64,000 bases of DNA from Roseiarcus sp963749715 (GTDB taxonomy: Bacteria > Pseudomonadota > Alphaproteobacteria > Rhizobiales > Beijerinckiaceae). The translations under genes and the position numbers were made by a program. The notes under the pieces were generated by a model, which was not told the origin of the DNA, made no database searches, and saw nothing but the letters and a program-made list of their open reading frames with translations. Below are positions 44,854-53,162 of this stretch, in pieces (the first letter of the stretch is position 1; every line of letters begins with the position of its first letter). The stretch is taken from positions 248,001-312,000 of the forward strand of contig CAVVNR010000015.1 of the NCBI GenBank assembly GCA_963749715.1, given 5' to 3'.

Positions 44854-45818
44854 GTTCGATGCAACATCAAAAAATGTCGCGCCGCGGCTTCTGTCTCTGC
44901 TGCGTTGGGGCGGCCTTCGCGGCCAAGGAAGCATGGCTTACGCCGCGGGAGGCCTTCGCCGAGGCGCGCGGCCTCGTCAGCCTCATCAAGGATAGCGCCG
45001 CAATCTCGCCAATCGTCACGCACAAGCTGCGTAACAATATCTCGGTGCTTGAGGGCTCGGGGGGCAATATCGCCGTCCTGACTGGGCCGGACGGGAAGGT
45101 TCTGGTCGACGCAGGCATCGGCGTCTCTCGCCCGCAACTTACGCAGGCGCTCGCCGGCCTCGGCCCCGAGCCTGTCACCCACCTGATCAACACCCACTGG
45201 CACTTCGATCACACCAGCGGCAACGCGTGGCTGAATTCGGTCGGGGCCAAAATCATCGCCCAGGAAAATACTCTCGGGTTTCTCCAGCACGCCCAACGGG
45301 TCGAGGACTGGGACTACAATTTCGTCTCCCCGCCGGCGAACGGACTCCCGAGCGAGGTGTTTGCGAGCGAACACAGCCTCAAGCTCAACGGCCAGTCGAT
45401 GAATCTGCGCCATTACAATCCCGCCCATACCGACAGCGATATTTCCGTCACCTTCGGCGAAGCGGATATCGTGCACGTCGGCGACACGTTCTGGAATGGC
45501 GTCTATCCGTTCATCGACTATTCGACCGGTGGCAGCATCGACGGCATGATCGCGGCGTCCGACGCCAATCTTGCCGCAACAACCGACAGCGCCATCATCA
45601 TTCCAGGACACGGGGCCCCGGTCAGCAATCGGGCCGAGCTGCAGGCGTTCCGCGACATGCTGGTCGGCGTGCGGGATAACGTGGCCGCGCTGAAAAGGGA
45701 GGGCAGGTCGGGCGACGAGACGGTCGCGGCGAAACCGACTGCGCCGTTCGACGCCAGATTCGGCGGCTGGGTGATCGATCCCGGCTTTTTCACCCGGCTC
45801 GTCTACGAAGGCGTGTGA
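44850..45818 (+). CDS. Tat-exported metallo-beta-lactamase-fold hydrolase
   Basis: 322 residues. An N-terminal MSRRGFCLCCVGAAFAA supplies a twin-arginine signal. The zinc site is LINTHWHFDHTSGN (H-x-H-x-D-H), a further His in HYNPAHTDSDISV, Asp in IVHVGDTFWNGV and His in IIIPGHGAPV. A folded, metal-loaded enzyme in the periplasm is implied. Relatives include lactonases and PQQ-linked zinc hydrolases. ATG overlaps the DUF6130 stop; its own stop overlaps the SDR start, so translation is coupled. Confidence 0.9.
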   Translation: MSSMQHQKMSRRGFCLCCVGAAFAAKEAWLTPREAFAEARGLVSLIKDSAAISPIVTHKLRNNISVLEGSGGNIAVLTGPDGKVLVDAGIGVSRPQLTQALAGLGPEPVTHLINTHWHFDHTSGNAWLNSVGAKIIAQENTLGFLQHAQRVEDWDYNFVSPPANGLPSEVFASEHSLKLNGQSMNLRHYNPAHTDSDISVTFGEADIVHVGDTFWNGVYPFIDYSTGGSIDGMIAASDANLAATTDSAIIIPGHGAPVSNRAELQAFRDMLVGVRDNVAALKREGRSGDETVAAKPTAPFDARFGGWVIDPGFFTRLVYEGV

Positions 45819-46612
45819 TCTTGGCCCCCGCCTCAGAGAAGCGCGCCGGCAAGGGCGAGGCCGACGGCAGGCTCGCAGGAAAGGTCGCCGTCGTCACCGG
45901 CGCGAGCACCGGCATCGGTCTTGCCTCGGCAAAGCGGTTTGCGGCTGAGGGCGCTCACGTCTTCCTGGCAGGCCGGCGCAAACCGGAGCTTGACGCCGCG
46001 GTCGCCGAGACCGGGCGCAAGTCCCTCGGCGTCCAATGCGACGTTTCCAGTCTTGGCGATCTCGACCGGCTCTTTGCAGTTGTGAGGGACGAGGCCGGGG
46101 CGATCGACATCCTGTTCGCCAATGCAGGCGGGGGCGAGTTCGCCGCGCTCGGAGAGATTACCGAAGACCAATTCGACCGAACCTTCGCCGTCAATGTGAA
46201 AGGGACCCTCTTCACCGTCCAGAAGGCGCTGCCGCTTCTCAGGAACGGCGGCTCGATCATCCTGACCGGCTCCACCGCCGGATCCAAAGGAACGCCGGCG
46301 TTCAGCGTCTACAGCGCTAGCAAGGCGGCGATCCGCAACTTCGCCCGCAGCTGGATCCTCGATCTCGCGCCGCGCAAGATCCGCGTTAACGTCCTCGCCC
46401 CCGGCGCCACATCGACGCCCGGGTGGCACGGCCTCTCAACGTCGGAAGACGCCCACCGGGCGATGATTGGGTTCGTGGAATCGACGACGCCGCTCGGACG
46501 GCTCGGCGATCCGGATGAAGTCGCGAGCGCGGCGCTCTTTCTCGCATCCGACGAAAGCAGTTTCATCACCGGAACCGAACTCTTCGTTGATGGCGGCGCC
46601 GCGCAGATTTAG
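45815..46612 (+). CDS. SDR family oxidoreductase
   Basis: 265 residues. GKVAVVTGASTGIGLASAKR binds the nucleotide, ILFANAGGGEF is the NNAG-like motif, YSASKAAIRNFARSWI has the catalytic Tyr and Lys, and ITGTELFVDGGAAQI ends the protein. GTG 45815 overlaps the stop of the hydrolase gene (GTGA). Last gene of the string, cytosolic; it could reduce or oxidise the product of the hydrolases. A repeat copy lies 24 bp after its stop. Confidence 0.9.
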   Translation: MILAPASEKRAGKGEADGRLAGKVAVVTGASTGIGLASAKRFAAEGAHVFLAGRRKPELDAAVAETGRKSLGVQCDVSSLGDLDRLFAVVRDEAGAIDILFANAGGGEFAALGEITEDQFDRTFAVNVKGTLFTVQKALPLLRNGGSIILTGSTAGSKGTPAFSVYSASKAAIRNFARSWILDLAPRKIRVNVLAPGATSTPGWHGLSTSEDAHRAMIGFVESTTPLGRLGDPDEVASAALFLASDESSFITGTELFVDGGAAQI

Positions 46613-46635
46613 ACCGCCAGGAAAGCGCTTCACGA

Positions 46636-46656
46636 TAACAGCGAGATTATTTGGCG
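46636..46656 (+). repeat. Single copy of the 21-bp TAACAGGGAGA-type repeat
   Basis: TAACAGCGAGATTATTTGGC (plus a final G) matches the 41.4-kb array core (AACAG[GC]GAGA, A/T-rich hexamer, GGCG/CGCC end) and has the same orientation. It lies just after the SDR stop, so the two repeat loci bracket the LysR-to-SDR module of about 5.2 kb. Confidence 0.55.
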
Positions 46657-46838
46657 AAACTCGGGAGAGAGACCCGTCTGCCCACCCCTGCCCCAAAGCG
46701 GGACGCCCTGCCCCTCCCCCTTGGTAACGCGCCCGCAACCTTAAGCGCAGATAACCGGAACAATTCGCATTGCGCCGGTCGCTTTAACCTTGCGCGACGC
46801 ATGCGGGACACTCTTTTGCGTGGGGCGCCGGGTCGCGT

Positions 46839-47999
46839 ATGGGTCGGTCGCGTATTCCATGGGCTCTTTCGGTCGCGGCGCCCTGGTGCATGGGCCTCGC
46901 CGTCCTCGTCTCGATCACCGCCGAAGCCGAGCAGGAGCCGCCGGCGGGCGCAAGCCGCTTTGCTTCCACCCGGATGATCGAGGCCAAAAGTTCGCTCGAC
47001 CGGGCGTTGCTGGCGGCCCGGCCGCTCCGCGCCGTCGATGAGGACGGCGAGCCGCTGCCGATCGTCCGGGCGCGCCTCATCGCCGCCGATCCGGACGGCC
47101 TGGCGGCGGCCTCCGACGAGATCGAGCCGGACGGGGCTTTGAAGCGCCCGCCGCAGCCGTTTCCCGCCGTCGACCGCGGCGAAAAAAGCGATCCGTTCGT
47201 CGGCCTTCGCCCCGGCTTCAACGCGAAGCGCTTGAACGGCGGGCCTCGTCGTGACGGGCTCGACGGCCCGCGCGACGCCGACTTCGACCCCGGCCACACC
47301 ATGAGCCCTGAGGTCCCGGATGACGGCGGCGCGCCGCCCGGGAAAAACCCGGGGCTTGCCTTCGACGACGGCGCGACGCCGGGCCTGCCGCTCGAATTCG
47401 CGCTCAACTCCTCTTCGCCGAGCTCCAGCGACGGCGTGCTGGTCGCCGTCGAGACGGATTCGCCGGGTGAGACGACGGTCCCGCAATTGTCGGCCGGCGA
47501 CGGCAAGCCGAACTATGCGGCGCTGATCGATCCCAAGGACAGCGCCCGCCAGATGCGATGCCTGGCGGAAGCGATCTATTTCGAGTCGCGCAGCGAGCCC
47601 GAGGACGGCCAGGCGGCGGTGGCCCAGGTGGTGCTGAACCGGGTCAGAAGCGGCATCTATCCGACGACCGTCTGCGGCGTCGTCTATCAGGACCGCAACC
47701 GGCCGTTCGCCTGCCAGTTCACCTTCGCCTGCGAGGGCAAGTCGCTGCGCATAGAGGAGCCGGGCCCGTGGGCGGTCGCGACCCGGATCGCCGGAGAGGT
47801 GGTGAGCGGGGCGAACTACAACGCCAAGGTCGGCGAAGCGGTCAACTACCACGCCAATTATGTCGCGCCGTTCTGGGTCGGCTACCTGCGCAAGGTCGAC
47901 CGCATCGGCGCCCACATCTTCTACGCCATGCGCGACGGCGTGAACTGGGCGCCCGGCGCCCTCAACGGCAACGGCGACCGGCCGCCGGCGGCGAACTGA
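46839..47999 (+). CDS. Cell wall hydrolase, SleB type
   Basis: 386 residues. A signal or anchor helix (WALSVAAPWCMGLAVLVSIT) leads to ~190 residues of acidic, Pro/Gly-rich low-complexity sequence. The SleB domain (Hydrolase_2) spans about 232-375: MRCLAEAIYFESRSEPEDGQ with the catalytic Glu, AVAQVVLNRVRSGIYPTTVC, and ACQFTFACEGKSLRIEEPGP. Expected to cut peptidoglycan in the periplasm. It converges on ald with 6 bp between stops. Confidence 0.9.
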   Translation: MGRSRIPWALSVAAPWCMGLAVLVSITAEAEQEPPAGASRFASTRMIEAKSSLDRALLAARPLRAVDEDGEPLPIVRARLIAADPDGLAAASDEIEPDGALKRPPQPFPAVDRGEKSDPFVGLRPGFNAKRLNGGPRRDGLDGPRDADFDPGHTMSPEVPDDGGAPPGKNPGLAFDDGATPGLPLEFALNSSSPSSSDGVLVAVETDSPGETTVPQLSAGDGKPNYAALIDPKDSARQMRCLAEAIYFESRSEPEDGQAAVAQVVLNRVRSGIYPTTVCGVVYQDRNRPFACQFTFACEGKSLRIEEPGPWAVATRIAGEVVSGANYNAKVGEAVNYHANYVAPFWVGYLRKVDRIGAHIFYAMRDGVNWAPGALNGNGDRPPAAN

Positions 48000-48005
48000 G
48001 AAGCG

Positions 48006-49121
48006 CTATCCGAGCACGCTTTCGGCCGGCGTGTATGGGAGCCCGAGCGCCGCGGCGACCGGCTCGCAGGTGACCTTGCCGTCGTGAACGTTGAGACCCG
48101 CGCGCAGGTGCGGATCCTCCCTCAGGGCCTCGCGCCAGCCCTTGTCGGCGAGGGCGAGCGCGAACGGCAGGGTCGCGTGGTTAAGCGCAAAGGTCGAGGT
48201 GCGCGCGACCGCGCCCGGCATATTGGCCACGCAGTAGTGGACGATGCCGTCGACGACATAAGTCGGGTGGGAATGGGTCGTCGGCTTCGAGGTCTCGCAG
48301 CAGCCGCCCTGGTCGATCGCGACGTCGACGATGACGGCGCCCGGGCGCATCGTCTTGAGCATAGCCCTCGTTATGAGCTTGGGCGCGGCGGCGCCTGGCA
48401 GAAGCACCGCGCCGATGACGAGGTCCGCGCTCCTGACGAGGTCGGCGATCGAGGCGCGGGTCGAATAGACCGTGCGCAACGCCGAGCCGAATTGCGCCGA
48501 GAGGCGCCTCAGCGCCTCGTGCGACCGGTCGACCACGGTGACGGAGGCGCCCATGCCGACGGCGATCGTCGCGGCGTGCGTTCCGGACACGCCGCCGCCG
48601 AGGACGAGCACGTTGGCCGCCGCCACGCCCGGCACGCCGCCGAGCAGCACGCCCCGCCCGCCCTGCGCCTTCTCCAGCGCATGCGCGCCAACCTGCGGCG
48701 CGAGGCGGCCGGCGACTTCCGACATCGGCGTGAGCAGCGGCAGGCCGCCGTGCGGGCTCGTCACCGTCTCATAGGCGATGCAGGTGGCGCCCGAAGCCAT
48801 GAGGTCGCGCGTCTGCTCGAGATCGGGCGCAAGGTGGAGGTAGGTGAACAGGATCTGCCCGCGCTTGATCCGCTTGCGCTCTTCGGCGAGCGGCTCCTTG
48901 ACCTTCACGATCATCTCGGCCCGGGCGAAGATGTCGGTCGCGGTCTTGGCGATCTTGGCCCCGGCGCGAACGTATTCCTCGTCGGGAGAGCCCGAGCCAA
49001 GGCCGGCCTCCGTCTCGACGACGACCTCATGGCCGTGATGGACGAGCTCCGCGGCCGCCGCCGGGGTCATGCCGACCCGGAACTCATTGTCCTTGATCTC
49101 CTTGGGAACGCCGACAAGCAT
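48006..49121 (-). CDS. ald: Alanine dehydrogenase
   Basis: 371 residues. NAD-dependent interconversion of L-alanine with pyruvate and ammonia. MLVGVPKEIKDNEFRVGMTP is the N-terminal signature; VKVKEPLAEE has the pyruvate-binding Lys; FTYLHLAPD has the catalytic His; the NAD site is VLVLGGGVSGTHAATIAVGM; DQGGCCETSKPTTHSHPTYV has the catalytic Asp. The ATG at 49121 precedes the conserved start exactly. It usually lies beside an Lrp-type regulator; none is here. Confidence 0.97.
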   Translation of the reverse strand: MLVGVPKEIKDNEFRVGMTPAAAAELVHHGHEVVVETEAGLGSGSPDEEYVRAGAKIAKTATDIFARAEMIVKVKEPLAEERKRIKRGQILFTYLHLAPDLEQTRDLMASGATCIAYETVTSPHGGLPLLTPMSEVAGRLAPQVGAHALEKAQGGRGVLLGGVPGVAAANVLVLGGGVSGTHAATIAVGMGASVTVVDRSHEALRRLSAQFGSALRTVYSTRASIADLVRSADLVIGAVLLPGAAAPKLITRAMLKTMRPGAVIVDVAIDQGGCCETSKPTTHSHPTYVVDGIVHYCVANMPGAVARTSTFALNHATLPFALALADKGWREALREDPHLRAGLNVHDGKVTCEPVAAALGLPYTPAESVLG

Positions 49122-49309
49122 GGCTGGCCTCCAAACGCTCACTGACCCACCTCAATGAGCTTATCGCAGGACGCGCATTCGGGACACTCTTTGGCTCGTG
49201 GCCCGGGTCTGGTACGACGGCCTTGGACTTGCCTGTCGGCGGCGCCGCGCCTTGCGGGCTCGACCGCCCTGGTCCACGATGCGGGCAGTTGGTGAGGCGG
49301 GATCGCGAG

Positions 49310-50185
49310 ATGGGGAAACGCATGGCTTCTATCAATCGGCGCTTGTGGGCGTTGTCGATCGCGGCGGCCGCTGCCGCGTTTGGTCTCGGATCGGCGGGCG
49401 CCGGCGCCATCGATAAGCTCAAGCAGGACAAGACCCTGCGGATCGCCTACCGCGACGACGCGCCGCCGTTTTCGTTCACCGACGCCATCGGCGAACCCGC
49501 GGGCTTCATGGTCGACCTGTGTCGTTCGGTGGCGAAGGATTTGGCTGCCGAGCTCAATCTCGGAGATCTCAAGGTCGACTATGTGCTGGTCACCGCGGCC
49601 AATCGCCTCGACGCCATCCAATCCGGAAAGGCGGACCTCCTGTGCGAACCGACCTCGGCCACCTTGTCGCGCCGACAACAGGTCGACTTTTCGATCGCGA
49701 CGTTCGTCGATGGAGCGAGCCTCCTGGTGAGCGGCGAAGGCCCAAGCGAGTTCGGCGCCCTTTCGGGCAAGAAGATCGGCGTGCTGGCCGGCACCACCAC
49801 CGAGCAGAGCTTGCGCGATACCCTCGCCAGCGCCAAGATCAACGCCGAAGTCGTGCCCGCCAAGACTCACCTGGAAGGGCTCGCGATGCTGGATCAGGGG
49901 ACGATCGTCGCCTATTTCGGCGATCGGGCCATCCTCGCCTATCTCGCCTCCAAGAGCGAAGCTCCGGGCAAGCTGCGTCTCGCCAACAACTATTTCTCGC
50001 TTGAGCCATACGCCCTGGCGCTGGCGCGCGGCGACAGCGACTTCCGCCTGGCGGTCGATCGAGCGCTTAGCCATATCTATCGCTCCGGCGAAATCAGCGC
50101 CATCTTTGCCCATGCGTTCGGAAGCCAGACGCAACCCAGCGAGACGCTGCAGACGCTGTACCTGATTTCAGCCTTGCCCGAATGA
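49310..50185 (+). CDS. Amino-acid ABC transporter substrate-binding protein
   Basis: About 291 residues with a signal peptide (RRLWALSIAAAAAAFGLGSA, cleaved near GAGA). The type-2 periplasmic binding fold shows LRIAYRDDAPPFSFTDAIGE, GFMVDLCRSVAKDL, KADLLCEPTSATLSRRQQVD and GKKIGVLAGTTTEQSLRDTL. Probably glutamate/aspartate or a similar polar solute. No permease or ATPase gene adjoins it, so it is either an orphan or works with a distant transporter. ATG 49310 or, four codons on, ATG 49322. Confidence 0.85.
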   Translation: MGKRMASINRRLWALSIAAAAAAFGLGSAGAGAIDKLKQDKTLRIAYRDDAPPFSFTDAIGEPAGFMVDLCRSVAKDLAAELNLGDLKVDYVLVTAANRLDAIQSGKADLLCEPTSATLSRRQQVDFSIATFVDGASLLVSGEGPSEFGALSGKKIGVLAGTTTEQSLRDTLASAKINAEVVPAKTHLEGLAMLDQGTIVAYFGDRAILAYLASKSEAPGKLRLANNYFSLEPYALALARGDSDFRLAVDRALSHIYRSGEISAIFAHAFGSQTQPSETLQTLYLISALPE

Positions 50186-50328
50186 CGGATCGGCGCTTGA
50201 CAGGAGGCGGGTGTTCGGCGGCGCGGCGCGGCGCGACAGCATCGCGCCAAAAGGCCATTTTGAGGCGACACGGATGAGACTCTCATGTCGTGGAGCGTCG
50301 CAGTCGAGCCTAGTCAAGGGGAGCTGAA

Positions 50329-50577
50329 GTGACCGAGGCCAAGCCGGACATCGCCGCGTTGCCGTTCGAAGCAGCGCTCGCGGAGCTCGAGGAGATCGTC
50401 GATCGGCTCGAAAAAGGCGCGGTGGCGCTGGACGAATCGATCAGGCTCTACGAGCGTGGCGAGGCGCTGAAGCGGCGCTGCGACGAACTCTTGAAGAACG
50501 CCGAAATGCGGATCGAGAAGATTGCCCTTTCCGCGGACGGCGCGATCAAGGGAGCCGTCCCGCTCGACGGCGACTGA
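50329..50577 (+). CDS. xseB: Exodeoxyribonuclease VII small subunit
   Basis: 82 residues. PFEAALAELEEIVDRLEKGA, then LDESIRLYERGEALKRRCDE and LLKNAEMRIEKI, is the complete two-helix XseB pattern. It binds XseA to degrade single-stranded DNA to oligonucleotides. GTG 50329 follows GGGGAG. xseA is not in the window; dxs or histone-deacetylase-like neighbours often seen are absent. Confidence 0.95.
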   Translation: MTEAKPDIAALPFEAALAELEEIVDRLEKGAVALDESIRLYERGEALKRRCDELLKNAEMRIEKIALSADGAIKGAVPLDGD

Positions 50578-50835
50578 GCGGCGCCGCGAGCCTTAAGATT
50601 TGGCCGCTCCCGCCGAAGAAATGCGGCGCCGGACACGTGCCGTTGCGTCAGCCGCCCCTGGTGAATTCGCGTCGCGTGCGAATGATTTGCGGCAAATTAT
50701 GACAAAGTGCTGAATGCCGCGCGTCTGAAACCGTCTGTTAACCATTTTCCGCTCAACTGATGAACATTCATTAATCCTGCCCCCGATCGACGATCCGAAA
50801 CCGGGGCGAAACTCGGAAGGCTGAGGGCGGAAGTC

Positions 50836-51492
50836 ATGCGGACCATTGCGTTTGTCACCCAAAAGGGCGGCTCGGGGAAAAGCACAATTGCGTCGTCGCT
50901 CGCTGTGGCGGCGCACGAGATGAAAGAGAAAGTCTGCGTCGTCGACATGGATCCGCAAGGGTCGCTCGCGAATTGGGCCAAGACGCGCGGCGCCGGCGAC
51001 ATCGAGGTCATTGCGTCGGGAGCGGCGCGCCTGCCGGCCCTCCTCGCCTCGCTTGAGCGCAAGGGCTATACCCTCGCGATCCTCGACACGCCAGGCGCCG
51101 AAGGCGCGGCGTCCTCGGCCGCAATGCAGGTCGCCGACCTCAACATCATCCCTTCACGCCCGAGCATGTTCGACTTGTGGGCAAGCGCCCGAACGCGGGC
51201 GGCGCTGAAGGAGATCGGCGGCGACTTCGTATTCCTGCTCAATCAGTGCCCACCCGCCCAGCAGACCGCCCGCGTCCAGGATGGCGTAGAGACGCTCGAA
51301 GAAATGGGAGGACTGATTTCCCCGCTCATCCTGACGCGGGTCGATTATCAGGAATCCGCCCGCCATGGCTGGGGGGTCACCGAGCTCAATCCGTATGGCG
51401 CGGCCGCCGAGGAGATGCGCGCCCTTTGGCAATCGATCAAGCGCCGCATGGCGCGCGTGAAGGTTAGACAGCCGGCCCGCAAGGCGGCGTAA
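50836..51492 (+). CDS. ParA-family ATPase (orphan)
   Basis: 218 residues. The deviant Walker A is TQKGGSGKSTIASSLAVAAH, Walker A' region VVDMDPQGSLANWAK, Walker B LAILDTPGAEGAASSAAMQV. The absence of an N-terminal DNA-binding part and of an adjacent parB fits the orphan ParA/MinD-like group that positions cytoplasmic clusters or plasmids. The 258-bp upstream region holds its promoter. A T-rich intrinsic terminator follows. A parS-like site lies 9.5 kb away, but nothing ties this ParA to it. Confidence 0.88.
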   Translation: MRTIAFVTQKGGSGKSTIASSLAVAAHEMKEKVCVVDMDPQGSLANWAKTRGAGDIEVIASGAARLPALLASLERKGYTLAILDTPGAEGAASSAAMQVADLNIIPSRPSMFDLWASARTRAALKEIGGDFVFLLNQCPPAQQTARVQDGVETLEEMGGLISPLILTRVDYQESARHGWGVTELNPYGAAAEEMRALWQSIKRRMARVKVRQPARKAA

Positions 51493-51565
51493 ATTCGAGG
51501 CGAGCGGAAAACCGATCTAAAAAGCGAAAGCGCGAGCGGCCATCCTCCCACCGCTTGCGCAGATC

Positions 51566-51598
51566 GGCAGGACGCTTCCGGGCGCCCTGCCTTTTTTT
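51566..51598 (+). terminator. Intrinsic terminator after the ParA gene
   Basis: GGCAGG at 51566-51571 pairs with CCTGCC at 51586-51591 around a GC-rich 14-base interior, followed directly by seven T residues. It is 73 bp past the parA stop, facing the convergent degP gene. Confidence 0.7.
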
Positions 51599-51606
51599 CG
51601 CCCTCG

Positions 51607-53001
51607 TCAGCCGCCGAGCTGAGTGCGGATGGTCTCCGCGCCGCGCCTGATTGTTAGATCCCAAAGGCGCGCACGTTCCGCGCAGGCTTTCTCCAGATCG
51701 CGGGTCGTCGCGATCTTCTGGCCATTGACGGCGACGACGATATCCCCCTTCTGCACGCCGACCTCAGCCGCGGTCGAACCGTCGGCCACCGACGCGATGA
51801 CGACGCCTTCAGCGGCGCCTTCGAGCGACAGCTCCTCGGCGACGGCGGGCGACATGTTCATCGCCTCGGCCCCCTGGAAGGGCGAGCGGCTGCGGATGGT
51901 CAGCGCATCGCGCGGCGGCGATTCCGGCGCGGCGGCGAGTTTGAGCGGCAGGCTCAGCGCGCGCCCGCTCCGCAGGACCGAGAGCGTGGCCGCGCCGCCG
52001 AGGGGCTTAACCGCAAGGCGGAAGCCGACGCTCTGAGCGTCCTCGACGCCTTGCCCGTCGACCGCGGTGATGACGTCGCCCCGCTTGAGACCCGCCTCGA
52101 ACGCCGGACCCTCGCCGGCGACTGTCGCCACCAGCGCGCCCGTCGGGCGATCGACGCCAAGGCTGTCGGCGATATCCTTGGTCAAGCTCTGCAGCGTGGC
52201 GCCGAGCCAGGGACGCTTGACGGTCGAGCCGCCCTGGCGCGCCGCGGCAATGACGCTCCTGACCATATTGACCGGAATGGCAAAGCCAATTCCCATGCTG
52301 CCGCCCGAGCGCGAATAGATCGCCGAATTGATGCCGACCAGCTTGCCATACAGATCAACGAGCGCTCCGCCCGAATTGCCGGGGTTGATGGCGGCGTCGG
52401 TCTGGATGAAGAAGCCGTAGTCGCTGATCCCGACCTGCGTGCGCGCAAGCGCCGAAACGATCCCTTGGGTGACCGTCTGGCCGACGCCGAACGGATTGCC
52501 GATAGCGATGACGAAGTCGCCGACTTCGAGCGCATCAAAATCGCCAAGCTCCAACACCGGGAAATTCGCCGCCCCGGTGAGCCGCAGCACCGCCAGATCC
52601 GTCCGCGGATCGCGCAGGACGATTTGCGCCTCGAACTCGCGCTTGTCGGAAAGCGCGACCTTCACTTCCGTCATGCCTTCGATCACGTGATAGTTGGTGA
52701 CGACCAGTCCCGAGGGGTCGATGATGACGCCGGACCCGAGCGCCTTCTGCACCCGCTGATCCTCCGTTCCTCCGCCGCCGAAGAAGCGGCGGAAGATTGG
52801 ATCGTCGAACAGCGGATTCCGCGGCATGGTCTCGACGCGGGATGCGTAGACGTTCACCACCGCGGGCGCCACCTTCTTTACGACGGGCGCGAATGAGAGT
52901 CTGACCTGTCCAGGGCTTTGCGGCGCGGCCGGCTGAAGCGTGTCGGCGAAGGCCGGAGCGCAGAGAAGCGCGAAGACGAGGGCAAGCGCCAGGCGAATCA
53001 A
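51607..53001 (-). CDS. Do/DegP-family periplasmic serine endopeptidase
   Basis: 464 residues. A signal peptide (IRLALALVFALLCAPAFAD) is followed by the trypsin-like domain: His in VTNYHVIEG, Asp in DPRTDLAVLRL, Ser in INPGNSGGALVDLYG. Two PDZ domains follow (about 270-360 and 375-460: GLKRGDVITAVDGQ, GVQKGDIVVAVNGQ). It degrades or refolds damaged exported proteins. The start is a TTG at 53001 with GGAGG six bases upstream; no ATG fits the signal peptide. It diverges from the degenerate protease gene. Confidence 0.93.
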   Translation of the reverse strand: MIRLALALVFALLCAPAFADTLQPAAPQSPGQVRLSFAPVVKKVAPAVVNVYASRVETMPRNPLFDDPIFRRFFGGGGTEDQRVQKALGSGVIIDPSGLVVTNYHVIEGMTEVKVALSDKREFEAQIVLRDPRTDLAVLRLTGAANFPVLELGDFDALEVGDFVIAIGNPFGVGQTVTQGIVSALARTQVGISDYGFFIQTDAAINPGNSGGALVDLYGKLVGINSAIYSRSGGSMGIGFAIPVNMVRSVIAAARQGGSTVKRPWLGATLQSLTKDIADSLGVDRPTGALVATVAGEGPAFEAGLKRGDVITAVDGQGVEDAQSVGFRLAVKPLGGAATLSVLRSGRALSLPLKLAAAPESPPRDALTIRSRSPFQGAEAMNMSPAVAEELSLEGAAEGVVIASVADGSTAAEVGVQKGDIVVAVNGQKIATTRDLEKACAERARLWDLTIRRGAETIRTQLGG

Positions 53002-53007
53002 ACGGGA

Positions 53008-53012
53008 CCTCC
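53008..53012 (-). promoter_or_regulatory. Ribosome-binding site fixing the TTG start of the Do protease
   Basis: GGAGG on the minus strand, followed by TCCCGT and then TTG. The nearest in-frame ATG lies far upstream in non-coding sequence, whereas ATG at about 53025 is in another frame and closes at once, so this site decides the start. Confidence 0.7.
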
Positions 53013-53162
53013 GGCCTTTTTCATGCGGCCGCCTGATATAGGCGGCGAGCGGCGGAGTGCAAAGGATCGGCGCTACGCTCGTCGGCGAAGGGCGGCCTGG
53101 CCATCTGGCGAGGTGGGCAACGGCCCCCCCGAGCGACATCTTAGGCGGCAAAGGAGCGCCTC

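Noticed and set aside
46757..46784. GGAAC-N18-CGCT, an EcfG-like stress promoter before the SleB gene
   Set aside because: The -10 has a mismatch and such matches are frequent in GC-rich DNA.
50738..50745. TTAACCAT, a CtrA-type half site before the ParA gene
   Set aside because: One 8-mer is expected by chance about once or twice in a window of this size; no second half site at proper spacing.
50836..51492. ParA as the partner of the 41.4-kb parS-like site
   Set aside because: No parB is adjacent and the protein is of the orphan type; proximity alone does not support it.
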